Below are positions 7,351 through 17,421 of a DNA stretch of 64,000 bases, one piece after another. The DNA is from Prevotella sp. E13-17. Its GTDB lineage: Bacteria > Bacteroidota > Bacteroidia > Bacteroidales > Bacteroidaceae. Numbering within the stretch: position 1 is the stretch's first letter; each line of letters opens with the position of its first letter. Under the pieces are notes generated by a model. That model was not told the origin of the DNA. It ran no database searches and saw only the letters and a list, made by a program, of their open reading frames with translations. Both the position numbers and the translations under genes were made by a program. Where the stretch lies: positions 3,318,001 to 3,382,000 of the forward strand of contig NZ_CP091787.1 of the NCBI RefSeq assembly GCF_022024035.1, in the 5' to 3' direction.

Positions 7351-8721
7351 ATGAAAAAATTAGCATTCCTGGCAGTAGCCGCTGTTGCACTTGCAAGCTG
7401 CAGCAGCGATGATCTGGTTGACCGATCAGCTGCCGAAAACGAAGCCCCCATCGCTTTCAGCGTGGAGAAGAAGAACATGACTCGTGCTGCACAGAACCTG
7501 GAGGACCTTGGCCACTACAACTTCGGCGTGTGGGCTTACAAGTATGGCACAGGCCTGAGCACTCAACTGGTGATGGACAACTATCTGGTAGGTTACTCAG
7601 ATGGTGCAGGTAAGGGTTACAGCAACGCAAACGCCACCACATGGGCAAGTACCATTGGCACAGACGCTGACCACAAGTCACCTTGGTTCTATGAGTATCT
7701 GGGTACTGCCGAATACACAAACACAGACAACACGAAGGGTTACCTTGCTACTCAGACTGACTACATGTCGGCCAATGCCAACCAGTACCTGCGCTACTGG
7801 GACCTGAAATACACCAACACCAACTTCTACGCATACGCTCCATATCGTGCTACAGGCGTTAGCTTCGATGAGAGCACTAAGAAAATCACTGTAGCAAACG
7901 GTGCTCAGAAGGCTGGCTACGATAATCCCTCACTGCAGGAGTTCATGTATGCTGGCACTCAGGCCACCAATGCAGACCTGAAGGACGTGAAGCTGAACTT
8001 CAAGCACCTGGGCGCACAAGTAAACCTGCGTTTCTACGAGGATGTTCGCGGCTACAGAGTGGAGATCATCGATGTGACCGACCCTAACACCGGCATTCAG
8101 GCAACTCCTGCAACCACAGATGGCACGACCTACACCAAGGCTGACTATTACACCACCTGTGGTGCAACCATCGACTTCAGCACTGTTGGCAATCCCACTG
8201 CCAACGTTGACCACAGCACCGCTTCAAAGACTCAGGACAACCTGAAGTTCGTGATTCCAGCCGGAACTGAAGACGGACTGACTTCATTCACCTCAAAGCT
8301 TAGCACAAACTACAATGTGATTCCCGAAGCAGTAGCAACCGGCAACACACAGAACTATGCTAAGTCTTCTACCATTTATTATCCCGTAGCTCAGCCCACT
8401 ACCAGCGAGGTTGGTTTCACCTTCCACGTGTCATACAAGCTGATTGCTGAGGACAATGGCGAGGAGATCACTGTTCACAACGCCCGTGTCTATGTGCCTG
8501 CCAAGAATGGTTCAGACTTCATCGCTGCTTGGCAGCCTAACACCAAGTACACCTATACTTTCAAGATTACTAAGGATTCTAAGGGTACAACCAATCCTGA
8601 TGATACCACTATTGATATCACCAACCCCGATGTACCTGCTACTCCTACCGTATATCCTATCGTATTCGACGGTGCTACTGTTGAGGATTACACAGCAAAA
8701 TCTAATGATAGCAATTTCTAA
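7351..8721 (+). CDS. Fimbrillin-type lipoprotein 1, candidate major pilin
   Basis: This 456-residue protein has signal and lipobox LAVAAVALASC (Cys17), acidic residues right after the Cys (CSSDD) and a TRA motif with Arg45. This matches type V pilin precursors, which are exported as lipoproteins and then cut after an Arg. The body has the beta-rich fimbrillin pattern, including FKHLGAQVNLRFYED and later YTYTFKITKD. Unlike most of its neighbours it does not end in an alpha-W-x-x-V strand but in VEDYTAKSNDSNF. It is the first fimbrillin after the two accessory genes, and its codon choice (more GGT, GCT, TCA; TCG rare) resembles the pckA gene of this window, so it may be the major subunit. That last point is inference. 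Confidence 0.85.
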   Translation: MKKLAFLAVAAVALASCSSDDLVDRSAAENEAPIAFSVEKKNMTRAAQNLEDLGHYNFGVWAYKYGTGLSTQLVMDNYLVGYSDGAGKGYSNANATTWASTIGTDADHKSPWFYEYLGTAEYTNTDNTKGYLATQTDYMSANANQYLRYWDLKYTNTNFYAYAPYRATGVSFDESTKKITVANGAQKAGYDNPSLQEFMYAGTQATNADLKDVKLNFKHLGAQVNLRFYEDVRGYRVEIIDVTDPNTGIQATPATTDGTTYTKADYYTTCGATIDFSTVGNPTANVDHSTASKTQDNLKFVIPAGTEDGLTSFTSKLSTNYNVIPEAVATGNTQNYAKSSTIYYPVAQPTTSEVGFTFHVSYKLIAEDNGEEITVHNARVYVPAKNGSDFIAAWQPNTKYTYTFKITKDSKGTTNPDDTTIDITNPDVPATPTVYPIVFDGATVEDYTAKSNDSNF

Positions 8722-10012
8722 TCATAAGATAAACAAAACACTAAGCTGGTGGACTGGCGCACTCCTGTTGTGCGCCAGCCTCACCGCTTGTTCTTCTGAC
8801 TCTACTTTTCTGGATGAGGATGCAGACGACGGACGCGTGCCCATGCAGTTCAGTCAGGCAGTGATGAGTGCTCCGGTGATGAAAGCACCGGCACGACGTG
8901 CGGCTGCCAGCAACTACCTGACACAGGGCTTCTTGGTGAGCAGCTGGAAAGGCTTTGCCACCGCCAAGCAATCGCTCATCATGGATCGGTATGAGGTGAA
9001 GTACAAGACCGACGCATGGGCCAACCTGTCGAAATGGGACTATGTTGGCTCTAAGACCGAAGGCTACTACAAAACACAGATTGAGCGCTATTGGGATGCC
9101 TCGGCTTTCCCCTACCGCTTCTATGCCATCAGCCCCTGTCCTGCTCAGGACGACATTGCCAACTTCACACTGGATGCCAGCACGTTGGAGATACCCGCCA
9201 CCACCGCATACGTCTATCAGACCTGCAACAATGGTGTGCTGACTACAGGTGCCGAGCCTTACATGCCGGCACAGGTGGCTTGCAACGATGGCTCTAACAC
9301 CAAAGACGTGGACCTGCTGAACGGCAGCACGTTTATCAGCAAAGACCGCACAGAGAATGGCGCTACCACCAAGTACGACCGCTACGTGGCGCTGCCTTTC
9401 CACCACCTGACGTCGAAGGTGCGCTTTGCCATCTACAACAACTACGGCAAGGAGACACCTGCCAACTTCTACTTATATAATATAAAGGTGAAAGTTGTTT
9501 CCGACAACTTCATCACCAAGGGCTACGGCTACACCGCCGACCTCGCCAACAGCGACATGCTGCACGGCACCTTCACCACCACAACGAAGGCCGCCAACGA
9601 CAACGAAAGACTGCTGCTGCAGACCAACGACAACAAGCAGGGCGACCTAAACAAGGCCATCGACCGCGAGCACGCCTACTACTGCGAATGCAAGGACGGC
9701 ATGCTGCAAATACCACAAACGGGAGTGAAGATGACCATCTCGTTTGACGTCTATGGCTTGGACTACAAGAGCGACTTCACCAGTGCCGATGGTCACATCG
9801 CCTACGACAAAGCGAGCAAGACCATTCACTACACCGACATCGACATCAAAGATGACAAGAAGAATATCGACGCCTTCGACTGGGAGGCGAACAACATATA
9901 TACGTACGTTCTGAAAGTGAGCGAGTTCTATCCGCTGACCATCGACTTCAGCGCAGAGCTGACGCCCTGGACGAATGTCTATGGCAACATCGAGACCAAC
10001 CTCGAGCAATAG
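8705..10012 (+). CDS. Fimbrillin-type lipoprotein 2
   Basis: This 435-residue protein starts at ATG 8705, overlapping the previous gene by 17 bp. Longer versions of the frame would lack a signal peptide. It has a hydrophobic signal with lipobox CASLTAC (Cys29), acidic residues soon after, and a dibasic ARRAA motif (Arg65) where the relatives have TRA. The body contains a central YVALPFHHLTSKVRFAIYN segment typical of the N-terminal fimbrillin domain. It ends with a strand containing LTPWTNVYG (Trp422). Likely a minor or anchoring pilus subunit at the cell surface. Codons are GC-rich, unlike genes 1 and 3. Confidence 0.8.
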   Translation: MIAISNHKINKTLSWWTGALLLCASLTACSSDSTFLDEDADDGRVPMQFSQAVMSAPVMKAPARRAAASNYLTQGFLVSSWKGFATAKQSLIMDRYEVKYKTDAWANLSKWDYVGSKTEGYYKTQIERYWDASAFPYRFYAISPCPAQDDIANFTLDASTLEIPATTAYVYQTCNNGVLTTGAEPYMPAQVACNDGSNTKDVDLLNGSTFISKDRTENGATTKYDRYVALPFHHLTSKVRFAIYNNYGKETPANFYLYNIKVKVVSDNFITKGYGYTADLANSDMLHGTFTTTTKAANDNERLLLQTNDNKQGDLNKAIDREHAYYCECKDGMLQIPQTGVKMTISFDVYGLDYKSDFTSADGHIAYDKASKTIHYTDIDIKDDKKNIDAFDWEANNIYTYVLKVSEFYPLTIDFSAELTPWTNVYGNIETNLEQ

Positions 10013-10053
10013 ATCAATCACAGAATTATAACAAGAAAAAAATAATAGCCAAA

Positions 10054-12219
10054 ATGAAAAATCTCTTTTTCCCGCTGGTAGCCGCTACTGCACTGGTAGC
10101 CTCAGCATGTTCAAACAGTTTGGAGGACGATGCATCTGTCATCGACCCAAGTAACAAAACCGCTATCTCATTCGTAGGCGAAGACAACGCAGCCGTGACA
10201 CGTGCTGGCTTTGCCGGCAACACGATGATTGCTATGCACATCCGCAGTAAGAAAGATGACAGCAATATTCGCGAAACACGCACTTGGGCCACAGCAGAAA
10301 AGGATGCAACCGGTAGTGTGGACTCTTACTCAAAAATTGAAGCGCCCAGCGACGAGAATATCCGCTACTGGGATGACGCTTATGGTCGCGCTGCCAATCT
10401 CTCTGTGTTTGCGGTAGCAGTCCCCGAGAACACGAACCCCAAGAACAACGGCAAGACGCTGGTGAACCTGCTTGATGGCAACAACACTTGGAGTGCAGGT
10501 GCTCTTTCTGAAGCTATCGAATGGACTGTTTCTGCAGACCAGAGCGTTGCTGATGTGATTGCCAATGAGGACCTGACCTATAGTAATAATATCAGTGCAA
10601 CAGGTTTGGGGGGCGCTAAGGCTTATAACTACACAAGCAGTGAATATGATGTAGTAAAAGACGGTTGTCTGCAGTTCCGTCTGAAGGACACCAACATGCA
10701 GGACGGTCCTGGTAAGTTCGACCAGGGTAACCTGAAGTTCAACCACGCCCTGAGCCGCATCACCGTCAACCTGAAGAAAGGTGAGGGTTATACTTCTGCT
10801 CCTTTTATCTTTGCCTCAGGCACCAATGTTAAGATCCTGAATGTACCGACACAAGGTCAACTGGACATTGAGAATGGTTCATGGTCTGCCGTTACTTCTG
10901 GAGACATCGAGAAGATGGCCACGACAGAACTCGCAGCGAATGCCGTTTACACTCTGCAGGCTCAGATGTTGCCTGGCTACACTTTCAATGAGGGTAGCGA
11001 CGTCAACGTGCTGGAATTTATTATTGATGACAACAAGTATTTCATCACTCAGGATATGATGCTCGATGCACTGAACATGGGACAGGGCACTTCCGAGACT
11101 TCGCTCACAATGGCTCAGGGCAAGAACTATGTGTTTACCATCACTGTGGGTAAAAGTAAGATTATCAATGTGACGGCAACTCTGGAGCCTTGGACTGATG
11201 TGACGGCTGCCAATAAGGACATGGACAACTCGCACATCGAACTGAGCCTCTTTAAAAACGATAATGGTACTCCTGCTGACAACTTCGACCTCTATCGCTT
11301 GAACGACGAGTCTGCACAGATTAACACTGGCACCAGCACAGCCAAGAACTGGATGGGCGACTATACAGACAAGGCTGGCCTCACTCAGAGTGGTGCTGTA
11401 TGGACAACAGACTGGTTCTTCGAGAACAACAAGTCATTCTATCACTTCCGTACCGTCAACAAGGGGACTGAGATTAAGGGGACTGCTGATGATACTGTTG
11501 ATGACTACTTCGAGGTGACCTCTGGTGCTCAGACAACTCACGATTATCACTGGGGTGCTCCCTTCCTCACCAGCACAACCAGTCCTATTCAGTATAGCAC
11601 CACCGACGGTTATGCAGCCACGCTGAGCCCTGCTATCGGTGCTACCAACTCTACCATCAACATGACAGAGCTGCACATGATGAGTAACATCAACGTGGTG
11701 CTGCGTACGACGAAAACTTCAAATGCTGTTGCTCTTGAAGACAACGGAGGCCAGTGCGAAGTATCGCTCACCTATTTCTATGCTAACGGTCAGGTGAAGA
11801 TGGGCAACGGCCTGGTAACGCCTACTGGCAACCTGACGGCAAGTGCTGCCTTCACCGCTCCAACTGCTGGTATTGACGAGTCTGATACTACCTATAAGAA
11901 GACTGGTGCCTTCACATTTGCTGTTGTTCCTCAAGCGCTGACACGTGCTACCGGCGACAACCTCTATGTTGGCATCACCATCAAGACACCAGACAACAAC
12001 CAGTACTACGTGGTTAAGTCGCTGAGCGATATCATCGCAACAGCTAACGGCGGCAGCCAGAACCAGTCTAAAGACGATAAGGTTGCTTTCTGGTATCCAA
12101 ACCACAGCTATACCTACACCTTCACACTGACGAAGGCAGGTATCAGCAATGTGACTTGCACCGTGGAAAAATGGGTTGACGTAACTGCTGATAACAAGGA
12201 TATTTCTCTGGAGGACTAA
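10054..12219 (+). CDS. Two-module fimbrillin-type lipoprotein 3
   Basis: This 721-residue protein has lipobox LVASAC (Cys19), CSNSLEDD acidic tail and VTRAG (Arg50). It consists of two fimbrillin-like modules. The first contains FNHALSRITVNL and ends in LEPWTDVTAANKD (Trp380). The second starts at IELSLFKND, contains MMSNINVVLR and ends in VEKWVDVTADNKD (Trp707). The two closing strands are nearly identical in pattern, which supports internal duplication or fusion. The second module has no lipobox or TRA motif. Codon usage is richer in GGT, GCT and TCT than in genes 4-5, suggesting strong expression. A 41-bp gap separates it from gene 2. Confidence 0.8.
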   Translation: MKNLFFPLVAATALVASACSNSLEDDASVIDPSNKTAISFVGEDNAAVTRAGFAGNTMIAMHIRSKKDDSNIRETRTWATAEKDATGSVDSYSKIEAPSDENIRYWDDAYGRAANLSVFAVAVPENTNPKNNGKTLVNLLDGNNTWSAGALSEAIEWTVSADQSVADVIANEDLTYSNNISATGLGGAKAYNYTSSEYDVVKDGCLQFRLKDTNMQDGPGKFDQGNLKFNHALSRITVNLKKGEGYTSAPFIFASGTNVKILNVPTQGQLDIENGSWSAVTSGDIEKMATTELAANAVYTLQAQMLPGYTFNEGSDVNVLEFIIDDNKYFITQDMMLDALNMGQGTSETSLTMAQGKNYVFTITVGKSKIINVTATLEPWTDVTAANKDMDNSHIELSLFKNDNGTPADNFDLYRLNDESAQINTGTSTAKNWMGDYTDKAGLTQSGAVWTTDWFFENNKSFYHFRTVNKGTEIKGTADDTVDDYFEVTSGAQTTHDYHWGAPFLTSTTSPIQYSTTDGYAATLSPAIGATNSTINMTELHMMSNINVVLRTTKTSNAVALEDNGGQCEVSLTYFYANGQVKMGNGLVTPTGNLTASAAFTAPTAGIDESDTTYKKTGAFTFAVVPQALTRATGDNLYVGITIKTPDNNQYYVVKSLSDIIATANGGSQNQSKDDKVAFWYPNHSYTYTFTLTKAGISNVTCTVEKWVDVTADNKDISLED

Positions 12220-12228
12220 TTCTCTGTC

Positions 12229-14283
12229 ATGGCAGGAAAGAAAATCATATATGCATGCATGACCTCGTTGGTACTGGCAGTCGCTGCCTGTACCAACGAG
12301 GATGTGGATACTTCACTCAACCGCTATGCCGACGGCGCTATTGACCTCAGCGTGGGCGTTGAAGCCACACCCGCAAGACATGCCATGACTCGTGCCGGAG
12401 GAACGACACCGTCGTACTATGCCATGAAGGCTGGTACGCAGGTGCGACTGAAGGTGGACGGCCGATGGAAGGGCAAGACCCCCGAAGCCATCAGCCAAAA
12501 GACCACCTGCACGACCATCGCTGCAGAGAGCGGCTCGGCCATCAACGCCCTGTCGTTCACAGAGGGCGAGATGCTCTATTGGGACGACTATGGAACGGGC
12601 GATCCTGACAATAAGACTAACACAGACCAAGGGCTGAATGTGCTGGGCGTAGCTGTTGATGGCAAAGATACCGCCCCCACCATTGCAAACGACAGCCAGT
12701 GGGAAAGCCTGCCCTGGGATGTGGTGACCGATGGCGAGGACGTGCTGAGCGGCGACATCATCGTGTCTAACAACCTCACTGCCTATCAATTTCAAGAGCG
12801 CGACGATGACGAGGCGAAGAAGATGATCTTCCAACATCCGCTGAGCAAGATCACCATCAACCTGACTGCTGCCGACGGCTTTACGAAAGGAACAGTCGGC
12901 AAAACCAGCTATAAGTTTGAGAAAGACCCCACGGTGACGCTGACCAATGCCACCACCCTGGCTGGCATCAGCGATGCTTCCAACGACTATGCGCTGACTA
13001 AAGGAACGGTGAGCATTACGAATGCCAGCGCTTTAAGCGACGGTTCGAAGGCAACGGTTATTGCTGGAACAACCAGCACCACGGATGCCGACGTCACTGT
13101 GATTAAGCAGGCCGTGGTCTATCCGGACACTCAGCTGGGCGCAGATAATGATGCCGTGATTGCCATCGTAAATGCCGACGACAACATCTACTATATCAGA
13201 GCGAAAGAGATACACGATGCCATCGACAACATTGGTGGACATACGGACTACAAGACGTTGGCTGGCTATAACTACATCATCAATATCACCATCAAGAAGA
13301 CAGGCATCACGCTGACGGCTTCGGTAACGAAGTGGGTGGATGTCGATTCTGAAGAGGTGCATCCTGAAATCAACATGACCACCAAGGTGGGCAGCGACAG
13401 TCATGATGAACTTCCCGCTGGTTTCAACGGTTTCGACCTTTGGCTGAACGACCACGACATTGCCAAGGACTATACCAATGTGGCCACACCGACGGTGAAC
13501 ACAGCCGGCGAAGTGGTGTTCGCTCATACGCTGTATTGGGTTCACCACTACCAGCACCTGCATTTCCGTGGTATCTATCCCACAAACACTGTGGTCAAAG
13601 AGGATGCCACCGACCAACACCAGTATGTGGAGGTGGCCAATGGTGCCTACGATGCAACGACATTCCCCAGCAATTTCGTGATGGGCATGCCAGAGATTGC
13701 AGAGAACACACCATGCGGAAACCCCGACCATGCCAATGTCATGATGGACCAAGAAGGCATCTGCGCCCGCAAGGCTGCTATTAACCTGAACTTCCGTTAT
13801 ATGATGAGTCAGGTGGAGGTGATGCTGAAATCGAGCGATGTCAGCGACGACAACTATGTGGACCTGACCAATGCCGAGGTAGAACTGGTGAACATCGGCA
13901 CCGAAGGACATATCCTGTTGAGCGACCGCTCTGCCGTGGTTACAAAGTATGCAGATGAGGAAAGCCTCTACAGCATCGACAGCAAACACTATCACGCCAT
14001 CATCGTGCCACAACTGCTGGAGAACGCTGCAAAAGGAAAGGTGAAGTTCAAGATTACGGTCTATAGCGATGCCACAAAGACCAAGAAAGATGTCTATTAT
14101 GCCGAGGTGGCTCCCATCAAGGTCAAGGTGGCTGGCTCTTCAGATGCAGCCGCTCCTACGGACGCCTGGAAGGCTGGCACCCACTATGTTTACGACCTGA
14201 AGATCACAAAGACAGAGGTGTCGGCAACGGCATCGCTGACGGACTGGCAGACCGTGGAAGCAGAAGAGAATGTATGGTTCTAA
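12229..14283 (+). CDS. Two-module fimbrillin-type lipoprotein 4
   Basis: This 684-residue protein lies 9 bp after gene 3. Lipobox LAVAAC (Cys21), CTNEDVD tail and MTRAGG (Arg55). Module one contains FQHPLSKITINL and ends in VTKWVDVDSEEV (Trp369). Module two contains FDLWLNDHDI, LYWVHHYQHLHFRGIYP and MMSQVEVML, and ends in LTDWQTVEAEENV (Trp673). The second module is related to those of genes 3 and 5 by its FDLW and YF/LHFR patterns. Likely a pilus subunit on the cell surface. Its position within the shaft or tip cannot be told from sequence. Confidence 0.8.
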   Translation: MAGKKIIYACMTSLVLAVAACTNEDVDTSLNRYADGAIDLSVGVEATPARHAMTRAGGTTPSYYAMKAGTQVRLKVDGRWKGKTPEAISQKTTCTTIAAESGSAINALSFTEGEMLYWDDYGTGDPDNKTNTDQGLNVLGVAVDGKDTAPTIANDSQWESLPWDVVTDGEDVLSGDIIVSNNLTAYQFQERDDDEAKKMIFQHPLSKITINLTAADGFTKGTVGKTSYKFEKDPTVTLTNATTLAGISDASNDYALTKGTVSITNASALSDGSKATVIAGTTSTTDADVTVIKQAVVYPDTQLGADNDAVIAIVNADDNIYYIRAKEIHDAIDNIGGHTDYKTLAGYNYIINITIKKTGITLTASVTKWVDVDSEEVHPEINMTTKVGSDSHDELPAGFNGFDLWLNDHDIAKDYTNVATPTVNTAGEVVFAHTLYWVHHYQHLHFRGIYPTNTVVKEDATDQHQYVEVANGAYDATTFPSNFVMGMPEIAENTPCGNPDHANVMMDQEGICARKAAINLNFRYMMSQVEVMLKSSDVSDDNYVDLTNAEVELVNIGTEGHILLSDRSAVVTKYADEESLYSIDSKHYHAIIVPQLLENAAKGKVKFKITVYSDATKTKKDVYYAEVAPIKVKVAGSSDAAAPTDAWKAGTHYVYDLKITKTEVSATASLTDWQTVEAEENVWF

Positions 14284-14302
14284 TCATATAAGCTATTAAT
14301 AA

Positions 14303-16132
14303 ATGACTATCAAGAAATCAATCATACTCGCACTATCAGCACTGACCATGGCAGGATGCACCAACGACGATGATGCTTCGCAGACACAGGAGCGTTTGCC
14401 CCTGACGTTCGAGACCTCGTTATCGGGCAACCGCCAAGTGACACGTGCCGTGGGCAATCAGTTTGAAGCTACCGACGAGTTGCTGTGCTATGTGCGCCAT
14501 ATCATCGACGGCGAAACAGACCCTGTGCAGAGCAAGTTGGTGACCATCATCAACAACGAGCCCACCGAGAAATTGTATTGGGATGACTTCAGCGAATCGA
14601 CTGCCGACGGGGCAAAGGACCTACGTACTCCCGGTCATGGCCTGCAGTCGTTCTATGGCTATTGCTATAATGGCGGCACCCCCTCAATACCACTTGACGA
14701 GACAAACGGTGTTCTTGACTGGACCACTGCCGCTGACCAAACCGCTGAGGGCACTGTGAAAGCCAACGACCTGTTATGGTCCGACCGTCAGAGTATGATT
14801 ACCTATGACCATGTCAAAGATGCTCGTGGCACGTTGACGATTCCGTTTACACACGCCATGAGTAAGTTCACCATCGTCGTGATAGCCGACGAAGGCTTTC
14901 AGACCGACGCGCTGGATGCCACCACGGTAACACTGAACCGCATGAACCAGAAAGGTACCTTCACGGCGCCGACATCTTCTGTTGTCACCGAAGGAACGAC
15001 AACAGTGAAGATGTATGCTCATGCAACATCAACAACGGCAGAGGGGAAACCACTTCGTACCTACGAAGCCATTGTAGTGCCAAAGGCTGACCTCAGCCAA
15101 GGACAAGCGTTGGCGACGATTCAAGATGCAGATGGTAATGACTACCAGATCAACATCAACCAAGATATGCTGGCAGGCTGGGCTACTGGCATTGATCATG
15201 ACTTGAGCATGAGCGGTGTCAACTATAAACTCACCGTGACACTGAACAAGCAAGCCATCAGCCTGGTGGCAACGCTGGCCGACTGGACTGACGTAAGTGC
15301 TTCGGCTGTCGGTCAAATCAACTTCACGGCAGACGTGAAGAGCATTGACAAGACCAATGCCGCCAGCCTGAAGAGCGGCGACTCGTTCTCACTATGGCGT
15401 TCTATCGACAATACCGACTTTGGTTCGATTGCCACCACGGCAACCTACAACGATGGCAAGTTTGTCAACACGCCGGCTATCTACTGGGCCAACGGCTCTA
15501 CCAACTACTACTTCCGCGCCTTGGCCCAGAAGACCAGCAGTAACACACTGGATGCCGTCGCCACCACCCATGCGAATCAAGGCACCGACTTGCTTTGGGC
15601 AACCACCGCAGCCCACCAAGGAACAGAGGCTGACGGCACCACCATCCATCAATATGACGAAGGCGATGCCATCAATCCCCGCACGGGTAGCGTGCCTCTG
15701 ATTTTCAAGCATGCCATGAGCAATGTGGCAGTAACACTGACGACCAGCAGCGATGCTTCTGCCGTTGACCTGACAGATGCAAAGGTGACAATAACAAACT
15801 TGAAAGACGAGGGTACGGTCAACCTGACAACAGGGGTGGTCACTGCAGGTAGTCATCAGACAGACATTCTCGTGGATGGTGCAACCATCATGGTCCCTCA
15901 AGACATCACGGATGCTTCAAGACTGGTCATCACCCTACAGGATGGAACCACCTACTCGCTGCAGATGAACCGTTGTGAGGATGACGCACAACAGGTTGTC
16001 GGCAACTGGCAAGGCGGTCATCAGTACACCTATTCCATCACGCTGAAAAAAGAAGAAATCAAGTTCCGCGCTCTGATTCAAGACTGGAGCGAGATGACTG
16101 GCAGTGGACACGCCACTCTGGATTGGGACTGA
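14303..16132 (+). CDS. Two-module fimbrillin-type lipoprotein 5
   Basis: This 609-residue protein has lipobox LTMAGC (Cys19), CTNDDD tail and VTRAVG (Arg48). Module one contains FTHAMSKFTIVV and ends in LADWTDVSASA (Trp328). Module two contains FSLWRSIDNTD, IYWANGSTNYYFRALAQ and FKHAMSNVAVTL, and ends in IQDWSEMTGSG (Trp595). The repeated HAMS motif in each half is direct evidence of module duplication. A purine-rich repeat stretch follows before gene 6. Presumed minor pilin. Confidence 0.8.
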   Translation: MTIKKSIILALSALTMAGCTNDDDASQTQERLPLTFETSLSGNRQVTRAVGNQFEATDELLCYVRHIIDGETDPVQSKLVTIINNEPTEKLYWDDFSESTADGAKDLRTPGHGLQSFYGYCYNGGTPSIPLDETNGVLDWTTAADQTAEGTVKANDLLWSDRQSMITYDHVKDARGTLTIPFTHAMSKFTIVVIADEGFQTDALDATTVTLNRMNQKGTFTAPTSSVVTEGTTTVKMYAHATSTTAEGKPLRTYEAIVVPKADLSQGQALATIQDADGNDYQININQDMLAGWATGIDHDLSMSGVNYKLTVTLNKQAISLVATLADWTDVSASAVGQINFTADVKSIDKTNAASLKSGDSFSLWRSIDNTDFGSIATTATYNDGKFVNTPAIYWANGSTNYYFRALAQKTSSNTLDAVATTHANQGTDLLWATTAAHQGTEADGTTIHQYDEGDAINPRTGSVPLIFKHAMSNVAVTLTTSSDASAVDLTDAKVTITNLKDEGTVNLTTGVVTAGSHQTDILVDGATIMVPQDITDASRLVITLQDGTTYSLQMNRCEDDAQQVVGNWQGGHQYTYSITLKKEEIKFRALIQDWSEMTGSGHATLDWD

Positions 16133-16133
16133 G

Positions 16134-16200
16134 AAGTGAGAGGTGAGAAAGGAGAAGGGAGAAGGGAGAAGCGTGATTAGTCTTTCCAAGTGAGAAGTGA
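16134..16200 (+). repeat. Purine-rich GAGAAGTG-type repeat stretch
   Basis: The stretch is made of variants of GAGAAGTGAGAGGTGAGAA and GGAGAAGGGAGAAG. The 19-base word GAGAAGTGAGAGGTGAGAA recurs at about 24472 between genes 9 and 10. A related AATGAAG-type stretch sits at 20083-20115. These occupy gene junctions inside the fimbrial cluster. Confidence 0.7.
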
Positions 16201-16214
16201 ATAATTAATATAAG

Positions 16215-17414
16215 GTGAAGAATTGGTTTAAACTATATATATTCGTGGCTCTGCTGATGGGAGCTTGTACTGAGGCTGACATCGACATTGACGATAGCAG
16301 ACAACAGCAGAAGGAACAGATGCCTGTACTTTTCTCTGTCGGCAGCACGGACGCTGATGTAACACGTGCGGCCGCTTCGGCTTCCTTTATGCCGAAGGAT
16401 AGCCGCTTTGTGTGTTCGATGTTCTTCCATGCAGGTGCCAACGACGACAACGACACGGAGTTCTACTCTGAGACAAAAGAGCTGATGGAAGATGTCAACA
16501 TGACAACGACATGGATGAAGATTAACAACACTGTCGGCAACGCCGTCTATTGGAACAGCGCCTACCAAGACGCTGTCAAGACAGACAGCTATGGCTTCGA
16601 TGAGGCAGCCAAATGCTTCTATTGGCAGAACCGACTGAATCATGTCTTCCTGGCACTTACAGACAATCACCAACTGAACTCAGACAACGGACTGACGGGA
16701 ACACTGAAGCTGTTTCCCGATGTGACAACACAATACAAAGGTCAGTATATGATGGCCTACGACCTTACCCGCGGCAACAAGACCGCCATGACACAGCAGC
16801 CCGATCCCATTCAGGCTGTAGAGACAGCACAGCCATCAGGTGCTACGCCCGAAGCCAACCGCGTAAAACTGTTCTTCAAACATCAGTTCTCACAGATACA
16901 AGTCAACCTGAAGAACTCACAAGACGCCTCTGTCACCATCGATCCCACACAGATTATGAGCGTAGAACTGCTGGGTGTGGCCGAGACGGGCTACGTAGCC
17001 TACTGCATAGAGCCAGACGGCACTGTCCCTGCCACGACATCTGCACCCATCGTGATTGACGATGCGAAATATGCTGCCACCAAAAAAGACAACCCCTTTG
17101 GTTCTTCTTTCAACATGTTCCAACGTTCAACGACAGCAGCCGGCTACCTGAAATCATTCGAAGCTATTGCATTTGGCACCCTGGAAGGCATCCGTATCAC
17201 ATGGAAAGAATCGTCAGACGACGATGCCATCCTGCACGTTGCCACCTTCAAAGGTCTGGATGCCAATCATAAGAATTTGGAGAGCGGCAAGAAATACATC
17301 TATAATATGGAGTTGCGTCGAAGCCTGATTGCACAAATCAATGCCGAGATTGCCGAGTGGGAAACAGACAAGAGCATCTATGATGCAGATGCTACCATCC
17401 AAAACAACGATTAA
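16215..17414 (+). CDS. Fimbrillin-type lipoprotein 6 (single module)
   Basis: This 399-residue protein starts at GTG 16215, giving the signal MKNWFKLYIFVALLMGAC (Cys18). An acidic tail (CTEADIDIDD) and VTRAAAS (Arg51) follow. The fimbrillin core contains FFKHQFSQIQVNL, and the closing strand has IAEWETD (Trp382). Single-module size places it with the smaller subunits. The GTG start is chosen because no in-frame ATG precedes the signal region. Confidence 0.75.
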   Translation: MKNWFKLYIFVALLMGACTEADIDIDDSRQQQKEQMPVLFSVGSTDADVTRAAASASFMPKDSRFVCSMFFHAGANDDNDTEFYSETKELMEDVNMTTTWMKINNTVGNAVYWNSAYQDAVKTDSYGFDEAAKCFYWQNRLNHVFLALTDNHQLNSDNGLTGTLKLFPDVTTQYKGQYMMAYDLTRGNKTAMTQQPDPIQAVETAQPSGATPEANRVKLFFKHQFSQIQVNLKNSQDASVTIDPTQIMSVELLGVAETGYVAYCIEPDGTVPATTSAPIVIDDAKYAATKKDNPFGSSFNMFQRSTTAAGYLKSFEAIAFGTLEGIRITWKESSDDDAILHVATFKGLDANHKNLESGKKYIYNMELRRSLIAQINAEIAEWETDKSIYDADATIQNND

Positions 17415-17421
17415 GAGACAT

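Noticed and set aside
8444..8704. Upstream extension of fimbrillin gene 2
   Set aside because: It overlaps gene 1 by about 280 bp and encodes a Leu/Pro-rich stretch without family resemblance. ATG 8705 starts a clear signal.
17329..17421. Upstream extension of adhesin gene 7
   Set aside because: It would start inside gene 6 and bury the lipoprotein signal. The ATG at 17422 gives a normal signal peptide.
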